A stretch of DNA of 64,000 nt, taken from assembly GCA_019802505.1 (NCBI GenBank), contig JAFMOC010000102.1, positions 241,501 to 305,500 on the forward strand. Reading direction: 5' to 3'. Within the stretch, counting starts at the first letter, position 1. Each line of letters begins with the position of its first letter. Positions 31,053 to 42,682 of the stretch are shown in pieces. The DNA comes from Corydoras sp. C115 (lineage: Eukaryota > Chordata > Actinopteri > Siluriformes > Callichthyidae). The notes beneath the pieces were generated by a model. It was not told where the DNA came from. It was given only the letters and a program-made list of their open reading frames with translations, and did not search any database. The position numbers and the translations under genes were made by a program.

Positions 31053-32845
31053 AGGTGAAGAGCAGTGTATGAGAGATCAATTATTAAACCAGATGTTATT
31101 CATTTAACCAGATGATCAGTAAAACACGGTAAATAGGGAATAATAATCAATCACGGGTTGTTCATGTATTAACTGCAGATTTAAATACTTTTTTAGAACC
31201 CTGAGTGACTTTAGTACTGGGATGCCTTGTGGCATTTAATGCCATTTAATGGCCCCATCTATACTTTAAATTAATGTCCATCACGGAGATGTTCCATTTA
31301 ATAGCTTTAATTAGCAGCTTGATGAAACGAGCTCATTTGCACCAGTCCCGATCGACGTAAATACGATTCCAAGCACTTCAAGGCACAGGATGGTTTCATG
31401 TTGCAAATGCAAACTTCAAAACTCAGTTTGAAGTTCACGCTTAAAAAAAAAAAGAGCAATTAATATTAAGCAGTCCATAAAACCCAAAGACAGCCATGTG
31501 GGGAAAAGCGGAAAGCACGGATGTTTAAGGCCAGCCGGGAATTTCTGCCTAAATAATACATGCGAGCGCACAGACACGGGCCGCGTTCACCTGGGTTCTG
31601 CCGGCTAAAGAGGATATATAGTCTGTTGGAAGGCTGGATGATGAAGCCTTGTTATTATTGATGTGCCTGGAGGAATTTTCATCCAACACCATCACTCACA
31701 TCAAAGTGAATTACAGGTTGACAGCCCAAGCCCCGAAGACGACCTGTACCCCGGCATATAAACATGCATGCCCACTGTTTGATAACGGCGCGATAACCAC
31801 ACGCAGCATTTTAATCTTCTCGCAGACAGCATTTTCGAAACCCATTCCAGGCCTGGAAATCAGCCGCGGCCACCCACAAAAAAAAAAGAAGAAAAGCTGT
31901 GATGTTAATCGAGATATCAGCGATGCAGACGCCGTCTTCATCCCACAGAGAGCTGAGATTATTCATCGGAGGTCATTTACTAACCGCATTTCCTTCATTT
32001 CCTCCTCGCCCAAGTATTAATGCCTTTAATTTCGGCACTTCTTAAGCCAGGGATGAATTCATCTGCACTGCAATTCCTGCAAAGCCTCCTGCGCCTTTTG
32101 TCTCTCATTCCTCACCATGTCACTTTCACCCCCCTCCCTCATTTTCGCCGACATATTTATGAACTATTACCACAGAGCACTAACATTTTATTAGGTCTGT
32201 AAAAAACACCCAGGCAGTGAATCACTGTCGCTGCCCCCCCCCCCAAACCCCATGATCACCATTTCAATTCTTATGGTTTGTTATAAGGCCAGTTTGGACT
32301 ATATCGATAAAATCTTTAGAAGGTGGGTAAGTTCCGGTCTTTAAATTAAATTGGCCGAGTCTGGTTTAACATGCAGGTTCCTAACCGCCCCACAACATCT
32401 GAAATACATAGTAATCCGACGTTAGTTGTGGATGGAAGTCGTTTGCGGATGAAAAAAAACGTGCGGAGAGAAAAAAAAAAAATGTAAATCTTATGGTTTC
32501 CGATGAATAATATATTTTCTGTATAATAAATATGCAGGATCAGAAACTAACTCCCTCTTTTAGTGTCTGAACATTCTGAACTGTGATAAAATCACAAACG
32601 GCACCCTCTTGTGGCTCCTTGGTAAACCTGTATGATCCTTATTTGTTAATCTTCTATGGGCAAAAAGTTTTTATGTAATTTTTTTTATTAACCACGCGAA
32701 ATTGGGGGGTGGGGGGTGGATTCAATATGTGAAGCGGAGGACACCGACAGAAGCTGGTCAAAATAAGAAAGAAAGAATCCCACTTTAAATAAAACGTCAA
32801 CGTGTTCGATACCTCTTAAAGTACATTTCATCTGTTTGTATTATC
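31053..32845. other. longest repeat-poor block of the window
   Basis: About 1.8 kb with no SINE, transposon or microsatellite beyond short homopolymers (A runs near 31442, 31878, 32471; a C run at 32236). Homeobox-type TAATTA/TTTAATTAGC words occur at 31305-31320. Short frames (up to 123 codons at 31649-32020) show no domain. It sits in the tmem121 intron and is a candidate for conserved noncoding sequence. Confidence 0.45.
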
Positions 32846-33200
32846 CATCCATCCATCCATTATCTTCAGCGTTATCTTCTACTAGGGTCGCGGTGGGGGG
32901 GATGATGTTCCCTATGTCCAGGGGAGAACGTCTCGGGCGCTGGGCAGATACACCCAGGACAGAGGATGCCTATCCATCACTGGGCAAACACTCACTCACA
33001 CAGACACACTCTGTATAGGGCAATTTGGAGCATTTAATTAACCTTGATTCATGTGTTTGGACTGTGGGAGGAAACCGGAGAACCCGGAGGAAACCCATGT
33101 TGACACGGGGAGAACATGGATACTCCATCCAGATTGGGATTCGAACCTTGATCTCTAGTACTGAGAGGAGAACATGTTAACCTCTATGCCATCATGCTGC
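32846..33200 (-). mobile_element. SINE, full length, diverged
   Basis: Tail (ATCC)n, with a diverged head (GCAGCATGATGGCATAG in complement). Confidence 0.88.
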
Positions 33201-33219
33201 TGTTATCTTAATCTTTCGC

Positions 33220-33525
33220 TTCCATTATCTTTCGCTTTATCCTCTACTGGGGGGGGGGGGGGTTTCCCCATGCCAATATGCCAATCCAGGGGAGAACGTT
33301 TCAGGCGCTGGGCAGATACATCCAGGACAGGGTGCCAATCTATCGCTGGGCACACACTCACTCACACAAACACACACTATATGGGGCAATTTGGAGAATT
33401 CACTTGACTTGATCCATGTTTTTGGACTGTGGGAGAACATGGAAACTCCACCCAGATTGGGATTCGAACCTGGATCTCTAACACTGAGAGGAGAACATGC
33501 TAACCACTAAGCCACCATGCCGCCC
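33220..33525 (-). mobile_element. SINE, internally deleted
   Basis: The GGTTTCCTCC body is missing (GTGGGAGAACATGG junction). A poly-G run lies at 33249. Confidence 0.88.
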
Positions 33526-33727
33526 GCTTCTACATCCAGTTTCTTAAAATTGAGAGGGAGTTTTAAATGAATGGAACTGTAGTGTCCACCATAACACCAC
33601 AAAGGACACCTGTGGAGAACATGCACAATTCGTGAACGTCATCAGCTCGTCCTGCATCAGGGTCAGATTCTGATTACAGAACGTCGTGGCTAACTGTATA
33701 ATTAGGCAGGTGTTTTCTTGTTACCCA

Positions 33728-33816
33728 AGGCTGATGACACACCGTCCAATCAGAACGTCGCACCAACGTCCACACCGCAATCATCGGGGAGTTTGAGAGC
33801 GTCCTTAATAAAAACC
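33728..33816. repeat. 89-bp direct repeat, left copy
   Basis: GGCTGATGACACACCGTCCA to GAGAGCGTCCTTAATAAA. The right copy is at 34062-34146, with a SINE piece between the two. Confidence 0.85.
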
Positions 33817-33821
33817 CTTAA

Positions 33822-34056
33822 ATCCATCCATCCATTATCTTCTGCTTTATACTCTATTAGGGTCGCGGGGGGGTTCCCCATGCCCATCCAGTGGAGAACG
33901 TTTCGGTTGTTGGGCAGATACACTCAGGACAGGGTGCAAATCTATCACTGGACACACACTCATACAGACACACACACTATATATGGGGCAATTTGGAGAA
34001 TTCAATTGAACTTGATCCATGTTTTTTGGAGTGTGGGAGGAAACTGCAGGTGTTTC
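33822..34056 (-). mobile_element. SINE 3' half
   Basis: Tail to GGGAGGAAACTGCAGGTGTT. The CTGCAGGTGTTTCC end is shared with composite 4 at 30690. Confidence 0.88.
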
Positions 34057-34061
34057 CAATA

Positions 34062-34146
34062 GGCTGATGACAGACCATGCAATCAGAACGTCGCACCGAC
34101 ATCCTCACCGCAATCGTCAGGGGAGTTTGACGGCGTCCTTGATAAA
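34062..34146. repeat. 89-bp direct repeat, right copy
   Basis: Offset 334 from the left copy, with about ten substitutions. Followed by an A run of about 18. Confidence 0.85.
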
Positions 34147-34416
34147 ACAAACAAACCAAAAAAAAAAAAAAAAAAACTTAAATCTATTAGCGGTAATTTC
34201 TGCCGCGTCTGTAGAGCCGTATGAACGAACACCTGCTGGAAACCGGAGGAAGCTGAAGGCGGCGGTTTTTAATAGTTAATTACGGTGGAGGTGACCTTCT
34301 TATCAACACGGCCACAGACAATACGGGTTCGGACAAAACGCCGGTTCTTAATTCAGCACAATTAACATACAAAGGAATAAAACCCAATAACCGGAGAGTA
34401 TCCGCTACATGCAAAT

Positions 34417-35191
34417 TAGGGGTGCGAATCTCTCAGTGTCTGGCGATTCGATTCAATTCCGATTTTTGAGGTCACGATTCGATTCAGAAACGATTTTTTT
34501 ATTCAGGTCAAATGCTCTTTAAATTTTGTTTAAATGATGTGATTGACGAGATGAAACGACGATGTTAACAAAAAGAACATTTATTTAAAACAATACTTCA
34601 GGTTCCGTCCTGTATCAAATCTTTTTGCATCATTTTATATTTATATAAAAACAGGATTGTGCTAATTTAAAATGAGCAGCGTTAGGTTCGCTTAGCTGCC
34701 CGGCTTTTTCTTAAATAAAAAACATCCATCGATGAACAAATATTACTAAATATATTAATACCAAAGTTTAACCTTTAATCCAAACTAAAATACAGAATTT
34801 ACAGTCAGAGTGACTTTAGATTCTGCAAATCTTTAAAACTTAACATTAAAAAATAAAATCCATACATCCATACTATATTGCACCAACATTTGCTACATTT
34901 TCTAAACTTAACCTTAAATATTAATTATATTTTCAACTTCTTTAGCTCAGGTTGATGTCTAAGTACCTCAATTTCATGTTACACTCACCGCTCCATGCTT
35001 CCCGCTAGCATGAACAAGCATGCTGTAAGGTGGCCGTGCAGATGTCATGCGATACTCAGTACGCTCGGGAGGGGACGCCAAAATAAAATTTAACCGCATT
35101 TTTAAAAAAATCATTCATTTTGAATCGATTCAGAATCGCCAGGACTACGAATCGCGATTCTTTGAAGAATCGATTTTTTTCAGCACCCCTA
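34417..35191. mobile_element. hAT-like MITE, complete, with target duplication
   Basis: 775 bp between TAGGGGTGCGAATC and CAGCACCCCTA, flanked by ATGCAAAT and ATGAAAAT (7 of 8 identical), the 8-bp duplication expected of hAT elements. The subterminal regions carry repeated GATTCGATT/AATCGATT words. No coding capacity. Confidence 0.88.
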
Positions 35192-35199
35192 ATGAAAAT

Positions 35200-35619
35200 G
35201 CAGAGAGAGAAAAGCACCTGTGGTCGAAGCCATCTTCGTTTAGTTTGATTTCGAGGAAAAAGCCGACGCGGTTTGCGTTGCGAGCGACACCAGGTCTAAA
35301 ACCTCTAAAATTAATAAAACGTCCTCGTGGGTCATAATTGAATCTGGAACTCTGCCTTTAAGCAGTTGCATACAAATTAGACCCAGTGCGCTCATTCCAA
35401 GGATATTCCAAGGAAATTAAAAAGCATATCAGAGGCCCACTTTCAAGGCAATAACATGGAGATGAACGAAAGTATGCGGGCGCCTCTCCTTCCCCTAAAT
35501 CAGTGTTTAAAAACCCACAGCCGGTAATATGTCATTATTATTTCTACTGCAGCTCCAGCAGCACTCACGTTCTTGCTGCTGACATTTAAATGGAATTTAG
35601 TTGAACAACATTTGAATGC
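35200..35619. other. unassigned intronic sequence
   Basis: CpG-bearing at 35215-35300, otherwise ordinary. No exon recognised. Confidence 0.45.
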
Positions 35620-35960
35620 AGGGCGGCACGGTGGCTTAGTGGTTGGCATGTTCTCCTCTCAATGCTAGGGATTCCCGCTTCAAATCCCAATCTGGGTGTA
35701 GTTTCTATGTTCTCCCCGTGTCTGTGTGGGATTCCTCCGGGTTCTCCGGTTTCCTCCCACAGTCCAAAAACTTGGATCAAGGTCAATTGTGTTCTCCAAA
35801 TTGCCCCATATAGAGTGTGTCTGTGTGAGCAAGTGTGTGTCCAGTGATAGATTGGTGTCCTGTCCTGGGTGTATCTTCCCAGCGCCCAAACGTTCTCCCC
35901 TGGATGGGCCCCCCCCACGACCCTAATAGAGGATAAAGCTGAAGATAATGGATGAATGGA
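35620..35960 (+). mobile_element. SINE, full length
   Basis: B box mutated to CTTCAAATCC. Tail GGATGAATGG. Confidence 0.92.
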
Positions 35961-36143
35961 CATTTGAATGTCAGCCCGTTATGTTGATTGGGATGAACAA
36001 CAACGCTGGTTGCAATTCTTTACAAAGTATTCAGGGGGACATTTCTAGTTGGCTCGTACCTAACTAAGCAGGCCACGCTTTACTCCACCTCACTTTTGCC
36101 CCATGTTCTTTAACAGGAATGGCCACCACCAGTGTAAATACCA

Positions 36144-36500
36144 TCCATCCATCAGCTTTCGCTTTATTCTCTATTAGAGTTGTGGGGTGGATCCCCATGC
36201 CCATCCAGGGGAGAACTTTTCATGCACTGGGCAGATACACCAAGGACAGGACACCAAGGACAGGACACCAATCTATCACTGGACACACTCACTCACACAG
36301 ACACACTCTATATGGGGCAATTTGGAGAACTCAATTGACCTTGATCCATGTTTTTGGACTGTGGGAGGAAACCAGAGAACCTGGAGGAAACCCACGCAGA
36401 CACGGGGAGAACATGGAAACTCCACCCAGATTGGGATTCAAACTGGGAATCCCTAACGCTGAGAGGAGAATATGCTAACCACTAAGCCACCGTGCCGCCC
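36144..36500 (-). mobile_element. SINE with internal 18-bp duplication
   Basis: ACCAAGGACAGGACACC is repeated at 36239-36266. Otherwise full length. Confidence 0.9.
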
Positions 36501-36511
36501 CGCCAATAATA

Positions 36512-36860
36512 ATCCATCCATCCATTATCGTCCGCTTTATCCTCCATTAGGGTTGCGGGGGGGTTCCCCATGCCCATCCAGAGGAGAACGTTTCGGGCGC
36601 TGGGTAGATACACCCAGGACAGGACACCAATCTATCACTGGACACACACTCACTCACACAGACACACTCTATATGGGGCAATTTGGAGAATTCAATTGAC
36701 CTTGATCCATGTTTTTGGACTGTGGGAGGAAACCGGAGAACCCGGAGGAAACCCACGTGGACACGAGGAGAACATGGAAACTCCACCCAGATTGGGATTC
36801 GAACCGGGAATCCCCAGCACTGAGAGGAGAACATGCTAACCACTAAGCCACCGTGCCTCC
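36512..36860 (-). mobile_element. SINE, full length, close to consensus
   Basis: Intact A and B boxes. It ends 150 bp before the tmem121 coding exon. Confidence 0.92.
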
Positions 36861-37015
36861 CATATTTAAAAAAAATAAATACAACTCTTTAACCTCATTT
36901 AAGTATCTTTCATGTTTGCAGTCGAGCTTATTAATATGCATTGCTATGTATTAATTACTCTTTTGAAACATGTCCGACAAATGCTAACACCACCCCCATT
37001 TCTCCCTCGCCAGGA

Positions 37016-38026
37016 ATGCTGCCCTCGCCACAGGTGTGTCTCTCCACCCTGGTGACCGTCAGCACGATGGCAGTGCTTGACCTCTACCTCCTGGAGCAGA
37101 ACATGCTGGGCCGAGAAAGCGGGGCCTGGCCGGCGGCGTGGGCGTGCACGGCGGTGGCGCTGGGGGACCTGGGCTTCCTGCTGGCGCTGCGTTTCGTCTC
37201 GGTCGGCATGGCGTCGGAGGCGCGCTCGCTCCGGCGTGGCTTTGCGAGCGCTCTGTGGTTCCTCTTCCTGTCCCTGCTGGAGCTCAAGCTCTTCTTCGTG
37301 TGCCAGAACTACAGACACGAGCGGCGCCCGGCCGACCCACTGGCCCGGAAGACCCTCACGCTCCTGCTCTCGGTCGGCCTGCCCTCGCTCTTCGTGGTGC
37401 TGACGGGGGCCGAGCATGTGACGCCGGCGCGCAGGAAACAGGAGGTACGCGCCAGGCTCTTCTGGGTGGCGCTGGACCTGCTGGACGTCCTGGACCTGCA
37501 GGCCGGCCTGTGGGAGGAGGCCCAGAGCGGGACCGTGGTTCCATTGTGGATGGACGGGGTCGTGTTCTTTTATTGCTACATGCTCCTGCTGCTGCTCCCC
37601 TGCGTGTCGCTGACCGAGATGGCACTCCCGGTTCTCAGGCGGGCGCACAGGGAGGCCGTATACCCGTGGCTCAGCCTGGTCACCATCAACGTGATGACTC
37701 TGGTGCTCAGGGCGGTAGGCGTACTGTGGTACAGGGACTCAAGGGTATCCACGGTGTTCGTCGGGAAAAACGTTCTAGCTCTAGGGGTCAAGCTCAGATC
37801 GGCCTGGGAAAGGCGTACGAGCGCTCCGGAGGGGGAGAGCACCGAGGGCCGGGTCGTTAACCAGGGTTCCGGGACTGATGTGGAACAGCCGGCCGAAGGA
37901 CAGACTCAAGGGGACCAAGCGTCCTCTCGGTATAGTACGACCTCGCGCACTCATGGGCACAGCCACTCAAGCCTGGAGCGCGCCGAAAGCTCTTTAGGAT
38001 CCGCCTACATTTCACAGGAGCTGTAG
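37016..38026 (+). CDS. tmem121: TMEM121-family multipass membrane protein
   Basis: 336 aa from one exon; human TMEM121 is 319 aa. Family hallmarks are visible in order: VCLSTLV-MAVLDLYLLEQN (7-29), a hydrophobic GDLGFLLALRFV stretch (50-61), LWFLFLSLLELKLFFVCQNY (80-99), DPLARKTLTLLLSVGLPSLF (107-126), LFWVALDLLDVLDLQAGLWE (148-167), FFYCYMLLLLLPCVSL (184-199), PWLSLVTINVMTLVLRAVG (217-235) and RDSRVSTVFVGKN (240-252). About six membrane segments are likely; there is no cleaved signal peptide. The tail (from about 268) is hydrophilic, rich in Ser, Thr, Gln and Gly, and not conserved. The ATG follows an acceptor by two bases (CCAG-GA-ATG). Upstream codons in the same frame belong to the intron. 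The gene sits antisense inside mrpl11 intron 1. It could be an a-type or b-type TMEM121 paralogue; the length favours TMEM121 over the longer TMEM121B. Function is poorly known. Confidence 0.9.
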   Translation: MLPSPQVCLSTLVTVSTMAVLDLYLLEQNMLGRESGAWPAAWACTAVALGDLGFLLALRFVSVGMASEARSLRRGFASALWFLFLSLLELKLFFVCQNYRHERRPADPLARKTLTLLLSVGLPSLFVVLTGAEHVTPARRKQEVRARLFWVALDLLDVLDLQAGLWEEAQSGTVVPLWMDGVVFFYCYMLLLLLPCVSLTEMALPVLRRAHREAVYPWLSLVTINVMTLVLRAVGVLWYRDSRVSTVFVGKNVLALGVKLRSAWERRTSAPEGESTEGRVVNQGSGTDVEQPAEGQTQGDQASSRYSTTSRTHGHSHSSLERAESSLGSAYISQEL

Positions 38027-38570
38027 ACGTCCAGGGGGATCTGCCGACCTCGACGCTTTTTAAAAATATATACAAGACATTCCCGGAGTTCGACTCGAGT
38101 GCGTGCTTTGTACAAACGAGGGTTACCATTGTTGTTTCGTATGAGCCACTGAAGTGTGAAGGGGCGTGTGACGAGGGGTGGGCACGAATGAGGCGCCGGG
38201 TTCCACGCAGTACGCCGGCAGGCTCCTTCCAGGCTGCCCCGTATCCCTGGAACCTCCACTTGCCCCGCCCACTCCTCTTCGTCTTCACGAGAGCCGGAAG
38301 CCCGGGCCGGGGCGTGCACCCCTGCTGGAGAACATTCGTCTTGGGTTTCGGCAGCAGAAATATAACGAGGGGCGGGCAGGAATGAGCGCCACCCACAGGG
38401 CGTTTATTGGGTGTAATTGTGGTTTCCTCGATACTAATCTCCCAAGTGCCTTTGGTCACGAGCCACAATGAGGTTGCTAATCCTTTCTGTCTTGAATTTA
38501 CCTCGCGCTGTGTACTGTGAAGCATGATCACTGTTATTATGCCACCGGAATAAAAGATCTGTTCAGACAG
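38027..38570 (+). other. tmem121: tmem121 3' UTR with polyadenylation signal
   Basis: AATAAA at 38549-38554 is the first canonical signal after the TAG at 38024-38026, giving a 3' UTR near 0.55 kb. A further AATAAA-like word lies at 38693. The GC-rich composition fades towards the signal. Confidence 0.6.
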
Positions 38571-38734
38571 CTGGGTGTCCGTTACAGTTCACGTCACCTC
38601 AGAGAGACGAGTCGAACCGGAGAGTCTTTTCATCGAATCGAATTGCTATCGAGCCACATGATACAAACTGACATCCTTCATCTGATGCACATAAATAAAT
38701 ACAACTGCAGTGGGGGTGTAACGGAACGCTGTGT

Positions 38735-40155
38735 TCTGAGTGAGGGGTTCGGGACACAAACCTCATGGTTTAGGCCTCGGTTCGGGTCTTAATGGTTTGG
38801 GCCTTATGGTTGGGTCCTCACCTCACGGTTGGGTACAGGCCTTACCATTCAGTACTCACGGTTGGGTACGGGCCTCACGATTCAGTCTTCATGGTTCAGT
38901 CCTCACGGTTGGGTACGCGCCTCACGGTTTGGTCCTCGCCTCACGGTTCAGTCCTCACGGTTGGGTATGGGCCTCACGATTCAGTCCTCATGGTTGGGTA
39001 TGGGCCTCACGGTTCAGTCCTCACCGTTCAGTCCACACGGTTGGGTACGGGCCTCATGGTTAGGTCCTGACGGTTGGGTGTGGGCCTCACGGTTTGGTCC
39101 TCACGGTTTGGTCCTCACGGTTGGGTACGGGCTTAATGGTTTGGGCCTCATGGTTGGGTCCTCACCTCACGGTTGGGTACAGGCCTCACGGTTCAGTCCT
39201 CACAGTTCAGTCCTCACGGTTCAGTCCTCACGGTTCAGTCCTCACGGTTGGGTACAGGCCTCACGGTTGGGTACAGGCCTCACGGTTGGGTATGGGCCTC
39301 ACGGTTCAGTCCTCACAGTTCAGTCCTCACGGTTCAGTCCTCACAGTTCAGTCCTCACGGTTCAGTCCTCACGGTTGGGTACAGGCCTCACGGTTGGGTA
39401 CAGGCCTCACGGTTCAGTCCTCACAGTTCAGTCCTCACGGTTCAGTCCTCACAGTTCAGTCCTCACGGTTCAGTCCTCACAGTTCAGTCCTCACGGTTCA
39501 GTCCTCACGGTTGGGTACAGGCCTCACGGTTGGGTATGGGCCTCACGGTTCAGTCCTCACAGTTCAGTCCTCACGGTTCAGTCCTCACAGTTCAGTCCTC
39601 ACGGTTCAGTCCTCACGGTTGGGTACAGGCCTCACGGTTGGGTACAGGCCTCACGGTTCAGTCCTCACAGTTCAGTCCTCACGGTTCAGTCCTCACAGTT
39701 CAGTCCTCACGGTTCAGTCCTCACAGTTCAGTCCTCACGGTTCAGTCCTCACGGTTGGGTACAGGCCTCACGGTTGGGTATGGGCCTCACGGTTCAGTCC
39801 TCACGGTTGGGTACAGGCCTCACGGTTGGGTATAGGCCTCACGGTTCAGTCCGGGCCTCATGGTTAGGTCCTGATGGTTGGGTATGGGCCTCACGGTTCA
39901 GTCCTCACGGTTCGGTCCTCACGGTTCAGTCCTCACAGTTCGGTCCTCACGGTTGGGTACGGGCCTCATGGTTAGGTCCTGATGGTTGGGTGTGGGCCTC
40001 ACGGTTCGGTCCTCACGGTTGGGTACGGGCTTAATGGTTTGGGCCTCATGGTTGGGTCCTCACCTCAGGGTTGGGTACAGGCCGTACCGTTCAGTCTTCA
40101 CGGTTGGGTACAGGCTTCATGGTTCGGTTTGGGCCTCACGACTCGGTTGGGTACA
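38735..40155. repeat. 14/19-bp GC-rich minisatellite downstream of tmem121
   Basis: About 1.4 kb of 14-bp units (CTCACGGTTCAGTC) alternating with 19-bp units (CTCACGGTTGGGTACAGGC). Blocks of the two recur as longer patterns. Three plus-strand frames stay open (longest 401 codons) purely because of the unit composition. Confidence 0.92.
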
Positions 40156-40174
40156 GTTAAGTTATTTATATATT

Positions 40175-40345
40175 TAGTTTAATGTTTCATAAACCGCTCT
40201 CACACTCAAACAATTTATATGCCATTAAACACCTTTAAACCTACAGACATTTACTAACAGTGCAAATTCTAATATTGTGTACACCCAACGAGTTGTGTAT
40301 TATTATCAATAGACAAACGGCTCAGCCAATCAGATTTATGGACCG
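40175..40345 (-). repeat. dispersed repeat (array founder family), partial
   Basis: The complement reads CTGATTGGCTGAGCCGTTTG near 40305-40330. Truncated at a (TA)n run. Confidence 0.7.
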
Positions 40346-40358
40346 GTACTACCCGTTT

Positions 40359-40360
<2 letters not shown>

Positions 40361-40398
<38 letters not shown>

Positions 40399-40402
40399 TA
40401 TA
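40361..40402. repeat. (TA)n microsatellite
   Basis: About 20 TA units with a small interruption. Confidence 0.95.
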
Positions 40403-40944
40403 CCACCAGAAACAAGATTGTATGGGCGGCAGCAGCCTGTCAAAGCCTAAAGATTTGACAAATTTCAGTTGCGCTCCTTCAGCCATCACTAAAGCCCTCC
40501 ACCCGTTCCGTCCTCACCTCTAGAACCATTATTAACTCGGATTAATTGAAACAGGACTCATTTGTCAGCGAGCTAAGTGCTGGCGTGTGACATTATGCTT
40601 CACCTCGTGTGTGATTTACATAAAAATATTTGCAAGCCCGATTGGCACGACGGCGAAGCGGGTGGACGGAGTTATTCATCACTGCGTTATGGAGAACGCT
40701 CCCTCGGGAGGTTCTCCGCTTCAGAGGGATTTCGGCGAGACGGGCAGGGTTGTGGAGTGGGGTGAGGGGCAAGTGAACCTAGAGTCCGGCACTCTGACTT
40801 TCATCTTCACCCTGCTCTGCATTTCAAATCCCGCATTTCAGATGCATGTGGGGCAACTTCTAAAATAGCTGGCGAAAAATCAAAGCCCACAAGTTGCAGT
40901 AAATCAGAGGCAACTTCATTAAATATGAACCATCACTGCACACA

Positions 40945-40945
<1 letters not shown>
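40403..40945. other. unassigned intronic sequence
   Basis: CpG-bearing at 40640-40760. Frames of 62-93 codons without recognised similarity. Confidence 0.45.
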
Positions 40946-40979
<34 letters not shown>

Positions 40980-41000
40980 TCTTTTCGTTTTTTTTTCCCA
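40946..41000. repeat. (TA)n plus T-rich run
   Basis: TA units followed by T-rich sequence and (ATTC)n, abutting the SINE tail. Confidence 0.92.
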
Positions 41001-41330
41001 TTCATTCATTATCTCCCCTCTGTCGCGGTGGGGTTCCCCATGCCCATCCATGGGAGAACGTCTCGGGCGCTGGGCAGATAGACCCAGGACAGGGCGCCAA
41101 TCCATCGCTGGGCACACACTCACTAACACAGACACACTCTATATGGGGCAATTTTGAGAATTCAATTGACTTGATCCATGTTTTTGGAGTGTGGGAGGAA
41201 ACCGGAGAACCCGGAGGAAACCCACGTAGACAAGGGCAGAACATGGAAACTCCACCCAGATGGGGATTCGAACCGGGAATGTCTAGCGCTGAGAGGCAAA
41301 CGTGCCAACCACTAAACCACCGTGCCGCCA
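41001..41330 (-). mobile_element. SINE, full length with short 3' end
   Basis: Tail ATTCATTCATTATC, then a small deletion before TCGCGGTGGGG. Head intact. Confidence 0.9.
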
Positions 41331-41393
41331 TATATATATATATATATAAATATATAAATATACATACATACATACATACATATATATATACAA
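41331..41393. repeat. TA/TACA microsatellite
   Basis: TA, AATATA and CATA units between two SINE pieces. Confidence 0.95.
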
Positions 41394-41396
41394 ACT

Positions 41397-41566
41397 GTTT
41401 CTTCCCACAGTCCGAAAAACATTCAAGGTAAGCTGATTGCTCTGAATTGCCCCATATAGTGTGTGTCTGTGTGAGTGTGTGCCCAGCGATAGATTGGCGT
41501 CCTGTCCTGGGTGTATCTGCCCAGCACCTGAAATGTTCTCCCCTGGATGGGCATGGGGAACCATGG
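41397..41566 (+). mobile_element. SINE body fragment
   Basis: TTTCTTCCCACAGTCC to GGGCATGGGGAACC. Confidence 0.85.
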
Positions 41567-41703
41567 ACTTACAAGGTGAGCACAAGGTAATCACAACATT
41601 CCTGGAGCAATCAGGGCTAAGGGTCCTGGTAAGTGGACCTGGGATTTAAGCCCCCAACCTTCAGATTGACAACCCAACACCCAAACCACTGAGCTACCAC
41701 ACC
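41567..41703 (-). mobile_element. second tRNA-derived SINE-like family, fragment
   Basis: The complement carries GTAGCTCAGTGGTTTGGG and TTAAATCCCAGGTCC. Internally deleted. Confidence 0.65.
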
Positions 41704-42155
41704 AAAAAAACACCAAAAAAAAAAACCCAAATCCAGATCATCATTCAGATCATCATGATATCGTTTTCCTGCTGCTCTGAGCACAAACGTATGATCTGAA
41801 CATCTCTCCTCATGTAAACAGGTTTGGACACCTGTACCAGCCTTTCGCTTCCCCCCCTCATCGTTTCCTTCCATCCCCCATTCAGCTGTTGCTGCCGTTT
41901 CACTCAGATCATAATCATCTTCACTGACTGAAGCTGTTCCATTTGTTGCCGGCACCCTTTCTATTATTTCTCTGGTTGATTTAAGTTTGCCCCACCCGCC
42001 GGCGGCCTACCTCTCCGTTTATTCTGTCAGGCCTGGTTAAGCAGAGGAGAGAGCAAAACAAGGAAGAAAGAGGGAAGATTAAAGGGCCAGAGCCTGCAGC
42101 TAAAAGGCTGCCGTGAGCAATTTATTTACAGTTTACTACGAGCGGAGTATGGGCC
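41704..42155. other. unassigned intronic sequence
   Basis: A-rich run at 41703-41730, then single-copy-looking sequence including a purine-rich tract at 42043-42080. Nothing recognised. Confidence 0.45.
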
Positions 42156-42610
<455 letters not shown>

Positions 42611-42682
42611 CCAAGGATTTAGAACACTGGTTAAAACTTTCAGACCAGGTACCAAACCCAAACTTCCAATATGCTACGAGAG

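Larger units (their letters stand above)
25718..37013 (+). other. tmem121: tmem121 intron (about 11.3 kb)
   Basis: Bounded by GTAAATG at the left and CCCCATTTCTCCCTCGCCAG at the right. It holds SINEs, one complete hAT-like MITE, a Tc1-like relic and a 1.8-kb repeat-poor block. The border pairing is inferred. Confidence 0.5.

Noticed and set aside
31649..32020. 123-codon frame in the repeat-poor block
   Set aside because: Contains a lysine run from an A homopolymer, no domain and no splice evidence.
36941..37015. Upstream extension of tmem121 by 25 codons
   Set aside because: The extension crosses a splice acceptor (CCAG at 37010-37013) and is AT-rich intronic sequence; the family protein starts near MLPSPQVCL.
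36944..37860. Antisense and alternative frames over the tmem121 exon (88-240 codons)
   Set aside because: High GC makes all frames open; only the plus-strand frame at 37016 shows family motifs.
38829..40034. Open frame of 401 codons (and overlapping 257 and 220 codon frames)
   Set aside because: Lies wholly in the 14/19-bp minisatellite; several frames stay open at once and the product is a low-complexity SPHGSVLTVQSS-type repeat.
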